Origin: Toxoplasma gondii ME49
Taxonomy: Eukaryota; Apicomplexa; Conoidasida; Eucoccidiorida; Sarcocystidae
Direction of reading: 5' to 3'
Length of the DNA stretch: 64,000 bases
NCBI RefSeq assembly: GCF_000006565.2
Contig: NC_031478.1
Coordinates: 5,356,212-5,420,211 of the forward strand
Part shown: positions 1 to 11,491 of the stretch, one piece after another
Layout: the number at the start of each line of letters is the position of its first letter
How positions within the stretch are numbered: the first letter of the stretch is position 1
Made by a program: the position numbers and the translations under genes
Notes under the pieces: generated by a model
The model's input: only the letters and a program-made list of their open reading frames with translations
Told to the model about the DNA's origin: nothing
Databases searched by the model: none

Positions 1-22
1 TCGTTTTTGTCTCTCCATTCAG

Positions 23-1722
23 ACAGCAATGACGGGCGCCAGCATCAGCTTTTCTCCCTACCCTGTCCTCGTCCACTCTCTGCTCCGAGGCGGCGCGCGC
101 GTCTCTCAGGTGGCTGGAAGTTCCACGCAGTCCTTCGCGCTCTCGGGTGAGAGAAGGCTTCTGAGATTCGCTGTGGAGCGAATTCTTTTCCGCGCATTTC
201 CTCTGCTGGAAATGCCGTTCTCTGAGTTCTCGCTGTTTGGGGGGAAGGAACTCTGTTGCTGCTGAGGGCAACTCGGAGATTCCTTTTTTCGACTCGCTTC
301 TCTTCGTTGAAGGCGTTCTCTTTCTTTCTGCTTTCTTTGCAGAGGACGGAAGTCTGCATGCCTGGGGCGGCAGCTGGGGAAGAAAACCTGTGGCTATGAC
401 TCTCCACCCTCGCTTCGAGCAGGTGAGGTCCAGAGAAAAGAAGAGTCCGCTTCGAGGAAGCAAGGAGCGAGTGAGAGAAGAACAGCAAGAGTGAGGGAGC
501 GAGCATGAGCAGCATGAGGAGCAGGAGAAGAAGGCAACAAGCGGCAGACAGGGAACATGAGAACGAGAGGAGAAGCAGAGACCGATACAGAGAAAAACTC
601 AGAAGCAAGGTCTGTGTTGAAACGAAGTGCAACCAATCACTCCATCTCTCACGCTGTGAAGAGGTCGTCGTTGTCACAACTGGGTACACTGAGGCAGACA
701 GGCAAGTCCAGTTGTCAACAGAAATGCGACAAAGACACAGGCGCAGTCCGAAACATCGATACAGACATTCAGACAAAGGCGTTGATCTCTCCAGAAAAGA
801 GTGATATGCAGCGAAACAACGAGCCCAGGTGATGTGCGGATGTCGAGCGAAAGACGCTCACAGAGAGATGGATACACCGACTTGATCCAGACCTTTGAGA
901 GGCGGGGGGACAGAAACAATGGATCAGGAAACGCAGAGAGATCGATGCATGCAGATATGAACTTCTTCGTGAAGCGCAGAGACTCTGACCAACTAGTCTG
1001 GTGTAGACTTCCAAGGCGACAGGACTTGCGCGCGCCCAGGAAAACAGTGCGAACACCCGTCGCTGGAGGCCTGCGAAAAGAGACTTGGCTCCACGTTCTT
1101 CTCTGAGTGCGTACAGAGCGCGATAAAGGGGAATGTCACGAAGCTCGCCGCAGGATGGGAGGAGCGAGAAGACGAAGACTGCGTTCTGGCTGTCACAGGT
1201 GTGCTGCTCGCTGGGTTCCTTCTGTGTCCTCCTCTCAGTCCTGCGCGGTTTTTCTACGGATTTCTCGTCGTTTCCTGTCTCTTTTCTTTTTCGCCTTTTT
1301 CCTGCGTTATCTCGGATGTGTGGCGCGACCGCACCGTCCTTCTGTACTCGTTTCTCCCTCCCTTCCTCTTGCTTCCTCCATTTATCTCCTCTCCACGGTT
1401 TCGCTTTCGCCACCCATTCCCTCTGTTCACGTTCGCTGTCTCGTTTCCCCATTTTTTCACTGCTCGTTTCGTAGATTCCGGCGATCTCTACGTCTGGGGC
1501 GCCTCTCTCGCCGCCTCGTTCCGCGCGGCGGCGTCTGCCGCTGTTGCCTCCATGCCGGGCGCCAGGCCTGAAAAAGAGTCAACGCATGCTGAGTCCGAGA
1601 CGCGGGAAGGAGCACGAGACAAAGAGCCTGTGAAAATCGATAGAACAAAGCTTTTCGGTGGCGGGGCAGTGCGCGATGTCGCATGCGGCCCTCTTGGCGT
1701 TCTCGTTCTCGTCGAACACTGA
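23..1722 (+). CDS. RCC1-repeat protein, 3' part (5' end outside window)
   Basis: Exons read as 23-146 (or running in from before base 1), 343-422, 1117-1198 and 1475-1722, with a TGA stop. All joins are GT..AG and phases agree. Each exon brings a piece of the RCC1 beta-propeller blade signature: FALSEDGSLHAWG across the first junction, NVTKLAAGWEE before the third, and DSGDLYVWGA at the start of the last. The end, VRDVACGPLGVLVLVEH, is a closing blade strand. RCC1 repeats form seven-bladed propellers used by Ran exchange factors and many other proteins, so the role here cannot be fixed from the C-terminus alone. A charged 40-residue loop (PEKESTHAESE onward) interrupts the last blade. The start codon lies upstream of the window. 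The family call is firm and the exon ends are good but inferred. Confidence 0.82.
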
Positions 1723-2009
1723 AGACAGAAAAAAAACAGGAAGGTTTCCTCCCGTTTTTTGTAGTCTTCAGATTTGATAGTTTTTCCTCCTCTGTTTTCT
1801 TGATCACTTTTTCTCGGACTCTGTAATTTTCCTTCGCTCTCTCTAATTCGATGAGTCGTTCGCCTCCGTCCTGGTTTTCAGTCTGTGATGCGCAGTCAAA
1901 AACACATCGAATGCCGTCGTCCGGCGGATCTTTCGTTCTTTCTCTCCACATGGTCTTTCTGCTTCCTACCAGCGCGGTCTCCTTTCGCGGTCTCTTGTCC
2001 TCTCTCGTC

Positions 2010-2265
2010 TCCTCTCATCTTCCCCCTTCTCTCTCTCTTCTTGTTTTGTCTTCTCCATCTTCACTTGTTCTGTCTTCCTCTCATCTTCCCCCTTCTCTCT
2101 CTCTTCTTGTTTTGCCTTCTCCATCTTCACTTGTTCTGTCTTCCTCTCTTCTTCCCCCTTCTCTCTCTCTTCTTGTTTTGCCTTCTCCATCTTCACTTGT
2201 TCTGTCTTCTCTCTTCTTCCCCCTTCTCTCTCTCTTCTTGTTTTGCCTTCTCCATCTGTTGCTTT
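2010..2265. repeat. Tandem repeat, 66-bp unit, about four copies, pyrimidine-rich
   Basis: A unit carrying CTTCTTGTTTTGCCTTCTCC followed by ATCTTCACTTGTTCTGTC recurs every 66 bases. The minus strand of this unit stays open and would encode a 22-residue Lys/Glu repeat (ERKTEQVKMEKAKQEEREKG core). No splice context supports translation, so I treat it as a 3'-flank repeat. Confidence 0.8.
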
Positions 2266-3732
2266 CTCGCTCTTCGCCCCCTTCCTGCTTTCTCGTTTTT
2301 TCTTCTCCTCCATAAGGCTGGCGCCTGCGCCTGTCTGTTGTCTACTGGCTGCCGACGACCCATTTCGTCGAAGCATTTTTCCCGCTAGTCTTTGCGTCCT
2401 TGTTTCCCTCTGTCTCCCCGTATCACGGGAGAGACAGACGGAAGCGGGGAAAGCCTTGAGAGAAACGACGCATTTTTCGGAAGCACACCGCTGTCGCTTG
2501 AAGCAGTTCGTCGTTGAAAGAACGCATAAGACGCGTCAGCTGGTCATGCATCTCCAGGGTGTATGTTCGAAACTGCGAGAGCAACAAAAAGAAGGCGTCC
2601 GTAGCAACGCACCCTCAACGCAAGAGAGCCAGATTTCCACGGTCCTGCTCCTTCGTCAGAAAGAAGAGGCAATGGCTCTTCGACTCTATACCGTGTTTGT
2701 CGTAGAGTGCGAACTTCTTTACTATTCTTGGTAGTGAGGCTCCTGTCTGTTGAATTGGAGGACATCCTGTTCTGGGTCAAGTCCTGAAGCTCTCACGGTG
2801 CAAATGCCTACGATCTCTGCTGAAAGACGATGTGCTACTTCTTCATCGGCTTGAATCTTTTGCCGGAGATCTGTTTCTCCTTCGCTGGCGTACGCGATCG
2901 GTTTCGGGATTGTAGGTCAACTTCTCGACAAACGAGACTATCTGTGGGGGCGAAGCAGAGGGAAGAGTTTCACAGCATGTCCGTTCAGGCAAGTACACGC
3001 TTCTGATGCAGCCTGCGTTTTGAACTCTCGCGACGCGGGGTGGTACGCTCTACGCTGAGTCGATACAGAGGACTTGGCGAGAGTTTTTCGAGTTCTGAGG
3101 TTCCTCTTTTTTCCGGGGCGAAGAACAGTCCAGGACAGGCCAATGCAGACCTCAGGACGAGCACAGGAGGCGAGTCGACAGATGCACAGGAACAAAGCGA
3201 GTCAATTGAACATGGCGAAGACAGGGTCGAAGAGCGTATTTGTCCACGCCCCCTGGAGAGAGGACGACGAGATGATTTGGGAGGTGTATTCCCGCAAGTA
3301 ATAAGAGGGAAGGCCTTCTCACTTTGTAGAAGGGCAGACTGTATTGCTCAAGAGACGAGGTCGATTCAGTCAGAAAGGAGAGCCTTCGTTAAAACAGCGT
3401 CTGCGGGTCTTCTCTTGGAGGCACACGCCAAACGGCGCCTTTCTCGAGTCCTCTCTGGGTGGACGCGTCTTCGCCTTTTCCATTCTCTGGCCAGGTCGAC
3501 TTCTGCATGCAAAGAATTCTCGTCAGGATTCTCTCTTGAAACTCCCGTGCTCTAAGGAGCAGCAGAAAAAATCCCGCGTCTGACTGGGGCGAACGGCGCC
3601 TTTTTCCCTGAATATTAGCCGATGCCTCCGCCTCTCTGGGCTCTCGTGTGGTAACGTGAAGCAGACAGTTTCCAGCATATGGAACCTTAAACATATGCAA
3701 GTACGCATGACTAAGCAAAGGAATGCGCAACA

Positions 3733-3734
3733 AA

Positions 3735-3772
<38 letters not shown>

Positions 3773-3773
3773 G
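3733..3773. repeat. TA microsatellite
   Basis: An uninterrupted (TA)n run with a single CA step, in the spacer upstream of the PP2C gene. A second run lies at about 3943-3997. Confidence 0.9.
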
Positions 3774-5651
3774 GTGGATATACGCGGTCCTAAACTACAC
3801 ATGCGAAACGCCAAGTCCCTGCGCAGATTCGAAGTCACTGAATCGACAGACGAAATGCGAAACCGATGGATACAAGAAACCCAAAACAAGTAGACACATT
3901 CATGTACACCCTGGTCATGAACATAACTTTTTTTATACACACATATATATACTTATATACTTATATATATATATATATATGAATGGTATATATATGAATG
4001 GAGAGGGAGATTTGGTTGAAGTCCTGAGTCGCGAGCAAGTCCGTATATATTTTCAGTACTACGAGTGCCTGAACGTGGAGACAGACGAGCGCGAGGTTAA
4101 ACGAGACTGAAGCGAGACAGAGAGAAGCGAGAGGAGGACGACGAAGAGAAAGAAAGTGGATGAGGCGAGAGACATGACAGATAGAGTGAGAGAAGCGAGG
4201 TGAAGTGAGAGACAAGGAAAAAACGAGGAAGCGAGGAAGAGAGAACCGCCCGTAGCTCCAGAGTTGCATGCGCAAGCGACTTGGGTGTGAGTTGAGACTT
4301 TCCTATTCCAGGAGGTATCTTGATTTTCCTTTGTCTCTTACAACGACGGAGACCAGGCTTTTCTCGAGAGAAGAGAATTTTTTCCGCAGAGTCGCAGGCC
4401 GCGTCCTTCCCGTATACTGGAGAGTAGTGGCGATGTGCACCGGGGGCGGTGAGAGACACGGTGTACGCCGTTTTTCTTCCGTTTTCTTTCTTTTCTTTTT
4501 CTCCTGTACCTTTTTCCTCTTCTTCCTGTACATCCGGCGTCGTCTACTTTCGGGATCTCACCTCTCGCTTTCTCCAGGAAAAAAGAGTCCAGGTTTGCAT
4601 GCGCGCCGTGGCGGTCGGAACTTCTGTGCACTTCGTGATTTGTCGGTTTCTTTCCTGCGTCGATAGTCGCCTATTTTAGGGTGTCTTTCTTCCCCAGAGT
4701 TCCAGAACAGTTTTTGAAATTTTCCTTCCCCTCTCGCCTTCTCCCTCCTTCACAGGCTTGTGACCTGTGTTGCTGCGTCTTCTCGCCTTGTTCGAAAAAA
4801 ATCTTTTCGTCTGTCGTCTGTTTTCTCTACGAGCGCATTAGCTGTCTCTGCGTCTTGCCGTCTGCATCTGTTAGCGGACGGTTGTGGAGGTTGCTCGTCT
4901 TCCCCTTCCACTCATGCATGTTCAAAGATCTGTTGTCTCCGGCTCTCGCTCCCTGCGCGTTTGCCTTTGAAAGAGGGCAGAGCTGCCTCGCTCTCTTCTC
5001 TGCCGCACGGTTCTCTCAGTCTCTCTTCATTTTCTCTCGTTTTGTCCAGAAACCTGAGCGTCTTCTCTTCTTCCTCTGGCTCTGTCTCTGTGCGTTCGAG
5101 AGCAAGAAGAGACTCGGCAGCGCCTTTCCGGCGTCTGGAACTGGCGGCCTCGGGCAGCGCCCCCGCAAACAGCCGGTCGACGCCTGGGAGGTCTTCTCGG
5201 AAGGAGAGATCTCTCGAAGGAGGCGACTGTTCTTCTTTGGAGTTTTTTCTGGGGAATATTTGTCTCGGCGAGTCGTCTTGCCAGACGAAGCGGTCCAGTC
5301 TGGCGAAGAGTCGCGCTCGGCATCTGTGTCTTGAGTCGCTTGTCGATTTGCAGCCTTCTTTCTCTTCTCGAAGCGTCGCAAGTCGACAGGCGTATCAATA
5401 CGCCACAAATTGATTGAGATGCGCAGCAACAGTTCCTGTCCGCCTCAACTTCTTCGCTGTCGGTTTTTACGTCTTGCCTCCTGAGAGGCGCGTTCTCCTA
5501 GCGCATGTTGCGGGGGGACAAGAGTCCGTCTGTCCAGAACGCAGAGCCTCTCTCTCTCCAGGTCTCCTCTCGACGCGGAATGGCCGTCTGCACAGACCCC
5601 CCACCGACTGCAGCCGCGCGTAGCGTGTCTTCCTAGACAGTGGAGAGTCGA

Positions 5652-8600
5652 ATGGAAACTCAGCGACGTCGACGTATTTCGCTTCGCTTTGCAGACATGT
5701 CGCGCCGGCCTGGACTCCTCAGTTTCGACCCTGAGGAGGAAGACTTTTCTTCTGCGGCCTCGACGAAACTCAGGTTCACACCGACGACGCAGAGCGCGCC
5801 GCGTATCTCCTCTGCGGCCTCGCCTTTTGCAGCTGCTTCGCCAGTTTCTTCTCGAGAAAGCCGTCTCCCCTCCCGCCGGGGAGCAAGCTCGAGAGACTCC
5901 CGAGAAGAGACGTACGAAGGCCGCAGCTCGGGGGAAGCTGCGGCGAGAGAGGTCACTGACGAAAGGGTCCATACCCGGCGACGGTCAGAGAGAGAACGAA
6001 GCCTCTCCGCGGAGGAGAGCAGCGACTCACGTTCAGGGAGACGAAGGGAACGGAGAGAGGCGAGAAAAGACGCCGGAAGTCAGCGACAGTGGAGACGCCC
6101 CGAAGGCTCCTGGAGGAACAGAGAAGGCGACACAGGAGACCGAGAGAGGCAAAGGGAGAGAGATCGAGACAGAGAGAGAGACAGAGAGCGAGAGCGAGAG
6201 AGAGATAGAGAGCGAGACAGAGATAGAGATAGAGAGCGAGATAGAGAGAGACAAAGGGAGAGAGAGAAAGAAAGGGAGAGAGAGAAAGAAAGGGAGAGAG
6301 AGAGATTTAGGGACAGGGATAGAGATAGAGACAGAGATAGAGAAAGAGACAGAGATAGAGAGAGAGAAAGGGAGAGAGAGAGAGAAAGAGACAGAGATAG
6401 AGAGAGAGATAGAGAGAGAGAAAGAGACAGGGAGAGAGAGAGAGAAAGGGAGAGAGAGAAAGAAGGAGAAGAAAGAGAGGAGAAGGGAAGCGAGGATCGA
6501 AAGCGTGGATGGAAGCGGAGAGAAGACAGGGAGGAGCGACGATCGTTTCTGTCGGAAGAGGGCATGGTGTCGCCGTTCAAAACAATGGGAGAGTTGACGC
6601 AAGAGAAGTTTCTTGTGGAGACGCAGCAAGAACAGGAAGAGCGGTCTGCTCAACTGAAAGACTCTGTGGAGTCTGAGAAACTTCTCGAGCACATTCTCAG
6701 TAGGGCTCGGAACAGTCGCGCTCAGCGACTCGGGTGAGTAGCCGTCATGCATGCAGCGGAAAAAAAGACCCAATCCCTGGAAACACCCGTGAATCTTAAA
6801 ATATATATATATACATATATATATGCATAAGCATAAATACATATATATATATATATATATAGATATAGATATATATACTGATAGATATGCATATGCATAT
6901 GTATGTGCATGTGTATGTACAAGGATATAGTTTTGAGAGGTGAAGAGTGAACAGCGAGAGATGCAGGTCGATGAGGAGTACACCTCTTTGGCAAGGCAGA
7001 TTGCGCAACTTTCCTCCGTCTTGTTTAAGGCGCCTGTCCTTGGGAGCAAGAGAGCAAAAAGTCCTGCGGCCTCGCGGTTTTGTGTTTGCTTCCGTGCATG
7101 TCATTCAGTGTGGCGGCCTCGTTCTCGTCGGTCGAAGAGTCTTCGTTTCCTTCCTTTTCCTCCTCGGGAGACGGCGCTGGTGACATCCACGGCGCACAGC
7201 TCGCGTCGTCGTCTTCGCGGTCTCCTTCTCGCGAGGGAAGTCTCTCTCCGCGAGTCGACGACTCTGCGCTGGCTTCCTTCCCAGCCTTCTCGCCATCGAC
7301 ATCGGATGAACTCTTCTCTCAAGCAGCTGTCTGGGGGGCAGGCGGAGAGCGGACGGGGAAGAAGGCTGCGAACGCTGTCGACAGAGGCTTTGCACTCTCC
7401 TTCGGTGCGAGTGCTACAGTCGGACGCAGGCAGGCCATGGAAGACGCGACGCAGACTGTGCCTTGCTTTCTCGACGGCACGTCTGCGTACTTTGCCAGTA
7501 AGGCGGTTGGGGTTCTCTTCTTTTTTTCTTTTGTTTTTCCTCGTCTCCTTGTTCCGTCTCTCGTTCTGTTTCGTCTCCTTCCTCCCGTGCTTCTCGCTTC
7601 CTTTCTTGTTCTCTCTCGTTGCGGGGCTCTCGTAGTGCCTCTCTCTGTGTTCTCAACGCGTTCGGTTCTGTGTGCCCGGTCTCGGCGGCGGCCTGTCTCT
7701 CTTGCTCTCTCTCTGCTCCTTTCTTTCTGCTCCTGGCGTCCTCTCTTTTTCCCCCTCGTTCGCTTCTTTCTCGCGCCGGAGTTGCGACACTGCTCCCCGT
7801 TCGGGCTTTGTGGATTTGGATTCCGCAGTGTTCGACGGCCACAACGGGAGCGAGCTCGCGCACTTCGCGCGTTCTCAGCTGCATGCGATGTTGGCGCAGA
7901 CGCTTGCGGCTTCGTCTCTGGACGTCTCTGCGCTCTCGAAGGCGGCGATTGAGCGCTCGCTCACAGACGTTTTCCACCAGATCGATCGCGCGTACGAACG
8001 ACGAAACCGAGGCGCGTCAGACGGAGCCACAGCTCTCGTTCTCCTCATTCGCTGGGTGGAAGACCGCAGCGGCTTGAATCGCAGGCGGCCGCCGCGCGAG
8101 ATGCAGCCTGGAGGCGAAGACTGCATGCGCAGAAACCGGGTGCAAATCTTCCTCGCGCATGCGGGAGACACCCGCGCGGTTCTGGGGAAGGTCTTGCCTC
8201 GCTGGTCGGAAGCCGGCGGAACGGAGAGAGAGGCGGAGGAGGCCAGAGGGCGGAGAACGAAAGTCAAGGCGGACCGGCTCACGCAAGACCACAAACCGAG
8301 TCGAGACGACGAACGCCTGCGAATCGAAAGACACGGAGGAACCGTCGTCGACCTCGGATGTCCACGGTGAGAAGGAACTGCAGAGAATCAGAAAGAGAGC
8401 CGCGAGGAGAGCGAGAGGAGGGGAGGAAAGTGCGAGACGAAGGCAGAGTCAGAGAGAGGGATGGAAGAAGGAAGAGAGAGGTAGGCGAAGCGCGATCGGC
8501 AGCGTGGAGAAGAGAGAGGCAAAGAAAGAAAAGAAAGAACAGAAAGGAGAGAAAGGAAAGAAAGAAAAGAAATAAAAGAGAGAGAGCGAAACAAACACAC

Positions 8601-10506
8601 GCTCACACAGAGGTGACGAGGAGGGGGGATCACGCAGTCAACACCGTTACGCCTCTGCTGAGGGAGGGACAGCGTGGACGAGAGCGTCGCAGGTGCCCCT
8701 CTATGCCCATTGTCGGTCTGGCTTTCTTCGAGTTTCCGCGGTTCTTTCCGAGAAAGAGAAACGGCTGCGTGTGTGTGTTTCCAGAGTTATGGTCGGGTCG
8801 GTCAATATGGCCCTTGCGGTCTCGCGGTGTCTCGGAGACTTTGCGTTGAAAAGATATTCCGAGCACATTGTTCTCTCGACTCCCGACGTCTCCTCCAGGT
8901 GAGCAGAGTGCGAAAAAGAGAGATCCGAGACGAAGGCCAACCAACTGCGTTTCCTCTCTTTTCAGGTGACGAAGTTTCCAAAGAAAACACTCTGTCCCTG
9001 CAGGATTTCGATGCGCCGCTTTCTGTCTGTGCCTCCACATGTCATGTTCCAGCACCGCGCGCGCTTTGCATGCACCGTCCAGTCTTGGGTTTGAGGCAGA
9101 AGAAGAAGAAGCCTCGCTGTTCGTTGAAATGTTTCTGTGCCTGTCTTTCTCGTCTCGGTGTCAGCAGAGAGTCGGGAAGAGGGCGGGCTGTGTCTTCTGC
9201 ATCCCTGAGACCGCGCGCGTTTCCGTGGATCTCCGCTCGATGGAGGTCGCCTCTTTTTCCACAGGGAATCCTGAAGTTCACCCGAGTTGTGTTGCCATGA
9301 TGCGTGTGCATCCAAGGCCTGGTGAAAAAAGGCCTGGGGACGGAGGTTCCAGTTGAGGGTGAGGAGAAGATATCGAGTCGATCGCCGTACTGTCTGTGTC
9401 GCAAACCGGTTTTGTGCCTGAAACAAACTCGCCAAGACATGAATGTCTTTTCCTCTCGTTTCCTCTGTTGTGGCTCGCGCGGCGACTGTCTTCTCGTCTG
9501 CTCTCCTGGACAGGGGCGGACTGAGAGTTCAGCACAACAGCTCCCTCGTTTTCTGTTCGCTGCATGCGCTTCTGTGGACGGTGCAGAGAGCTCGTTCCTG
9601 GGCGAGACGCGTTCGTCGTAATCGCGAGCGATGGACTGTGGGATGTACTGACGGACGAGGAGGCGGCGAAGCTGGTTCAGAGGAGAATCGACAACTTCTT
9701 CCAGAGAAGCGCAAAGCGCGGCGAACGCGGCGAGGAGCTCTCGCCTGCAAACGCGAGAGAGACAGGCGCCGAGAAAACAAAGAGAGGCGGCGACCTCGAC
9801 GGCTGGTTCGACCCAGGCGAAGAAGCGCGAGAGAGTCAAGACGAAGGCGACAGCTGGTGGGAACGTGGAAGACAGCGAAAAAGCAAAGCGCAGAGAGACG
9901 GCGAACGCGAAGCGAGGCGAACTGAACCATCGGAACAGGATGTCGAAGCAGAAGATGCCGAGGCCTTTGAAGAGTAAGACAAAACGAATCTGGGGCGGCC
10001 CGTCCGCGCGAGTCTCTCTTCTCTGCACTTTTCCTCTTCCTCTTTGGTCATGTTTCTCTTTCGGTCTCTTCCGTCTTCTCTCCACTTCTCTCTCTTGTCC
10101 ACGTCCTCTCTTCTTCTCCACTTCGTTTCCCCCTCTCTTCGTCTCTCTTTGCCTCTCTTCGTCTCCTTTCCTCTCCCTTCCTCTCTCTTCTCTCTTTCTC
10201 TCTTCCTCGCCACCTGCGCCGGTTCCAAGCCACTGTTCGTCCCTTTCTTCGCCGACTGGTGTCTCGTTTCCGGTGCCTCTCTCCCGCTCTAAAAGCGGCT
10301 CGAGTTGTCAAAGTGCGGTTCCCCTCACTGAGTTCGATCCCCTGCTGACAGTCTGGTCTTCTGTTTTGTTCAGCTATGTGCCAAAGGCGGTTTTGGAGGC
10401 GGCGGCGAACGATCTGATTCGCGTCGCGCTCGCGCGCATGTCTCAAGACAACATTTCTGTCCTCATTGTTCATTTCGGGTGGAAGCGACGAACAAGTCAA
10501 AAGTAA
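5652..10506 (+). CDS. PP2C-family (PPM) Ser/Thr phosphatase with N-terminal R/E/D mixed-charge domain
   Basis: Six exons: 5652-6733, 7109-7497, 7829-8366, 8785-8898, 9587-9973 and 10374-10506 (880 residues, phases agree). Residues about 163-280 are almost only Arg, Glu, Asp and Lys. The catalytic domain starts near 464. All metal-site motifs are visible: GRRQAMEDA (467-474), FDGHNG (492-497), DGATALVLL, AHAGDTRAVL, LTQDHKPSRDDERL, AVSRCLGDF (681-689), ASDGLWDVLTDEE (721-733) and SQDNISVLIVHF (860-871). PPM enzymes use two Mn/Mg ions held by these Asp residues to dephosphorylate Ser/Thr, so the enzyme looks active. A charged insertion of about 100 residues separates DGLWD from the last helix. 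The R/E/D domain resembles those of nuclear-speckle proteins, so a nuclear or splicing-linked target is an inference. The ATG at 5652 is the first in frame; exon 1 could instead be spliced from further upstream. Confidence 0.85.
6125..6475 (+). repeat. GA-rich polypurine tract coding the R/E/D domain
   Basis: About 350 bases of almost pure purine (GAGAGA and GAGACA units), with pyrimidines only at scattered C and T positions. It encodes the mixed-charge domain of the phosphatase in the + frame. The opposite strand also stays open for long distances (Leu/Ser runs), which is a by-product of this composition. Confidence 0.9.
6795..6890. repeat. TA/TATG microsatellite inside PP2C intron 1
   Basis: Runs of TA with TATGCA and TAGATA interruptions, lying wholly inside the 375-base intron between 6733 and 7109. 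Confidence 0.85.
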
Positions 10507-11420
10507 AAGCTTTCTTCTCCGCAGCGGTTTCGGTTTCTCTGTCTTCCTCACTCCTCTCGAATCTGCCTCTTCTTCCACTTCTCCTTTCTTCTGTGCTTTT
10601 TTCGTTTTCCTTCTTCCCGCTTCGGGACTCTCCTCATGCCTCATCTCTGCTGTCTTTTCCGACGCGTTCGCTCTGCAGTCTTTTTTCTGACTTCTCTCTC
10701 GCGCGCATCTTCCCTGATCGCCGCACTCGCAGTCGAACGATGCGTAGGAACGGTGAAAGATCGCGCAAAGTTCCTCTCTTTTACCAAGGACTTCCTCCCT
10801 TGTACAGAGGGTCTCCTCTCTGCCGCATCGGCGAAGTCTTCGTTGAGCTGTGTCCTCTCAGTCGTTTCTGCGTTCTTCGTGCTTCTTGCTCCTTTGTTTC
10901 CCCTGGCCGGTGCCTCAACTCTTCTTTTTTTGACGCATTCGGTCGACGCCGCTTCTGCGGGGTCGCTGTACCGTCTCTCCGGCCTATAGTCGGAGAGGCA
11001 AGAACTTCGAGGTCGCCAGGAGGACATCGCGCGTCGCTTCGCTCTTTGGTCTCCGTCGCTCTCCGGACACTGTCTCTTCTCTCAAAGACTTCACTGGCGG
11101 TAGAACGGCAGAGCTTTCAGGTCTCGCTCTGCCTGTCTCAACTTGTTTCTTCTCCATACTTCACTCAAGCAGAAGTTCTCACCTCTTCTCTCTTCGCAGA
11201 GTTCACCCATCCACGATCCACTTCAAACGACCATACACACAATGCTGCGTTCATGCAGAATTTTGATTTCACAGATACAGAAACGCGGGCGCGCATGCAC
11301 ATGTAGGTTCAAATATGCATGCAAATATGCATAAATATATGCATATATATATATATATATATTTATGCATATTCGCGCAAATAAAATACATGCATACCCA
11401 CAAATAAACCTGCAGATAAA

Positions 11421-11491
11421 CTTTTTACACACACATGCATGCATGCATACAACTGACGAACGCACACACATGCATGCATGCATACAACTGA
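11421..11491. repeat. 35-bp direct repeat, two copies, each with overlapping GCATGC sites
   Basis: The unit ACACACATGCATGCATGCAT plus ACAACTGACGAACGC occurs twice back to back. Each copy holds three overlapping TGCATG/GCATGC words, the type of core bound by several apicomplexan AP2 factors. A TA run lies just upstream at about 11330-11370. Confidence 0.8.

Larger units (their letters stand above)
1723..5651. other. Spacer between RCC1 gene and PP2C gene
   Basis: This 3.9-kb stretch should hold the 3' UTR of the RCC1 gene and the promoter and 5' UTR of the phosphatase. I see no open reading frame with a recognisable domain. Frames open at 2243-2734, 3040-3555 and 4760-5413 have plausible composition but no motif or clear splice partners. 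It contains a 66-bp tandem repeat and two TA microsatellites, listed separately. Confidence 0.6.

Noticed and set aside
1966..2376. Minus-strand 22-residue Lys/Glu repeat frame
   Set aside because: Attractive as a coiled-coil repeat, but it is a simple tandem DNA repeat in the 3' flank of the RCC1 gene, with no splice partners.
6033..7049. Long minus-strand Leu/Ser open frames opposite the R/E/D exon
   Set aside because: They are the complement of a GA-rich tract, so stops are absent by composition. The + strand frame splices into a PP2C core.
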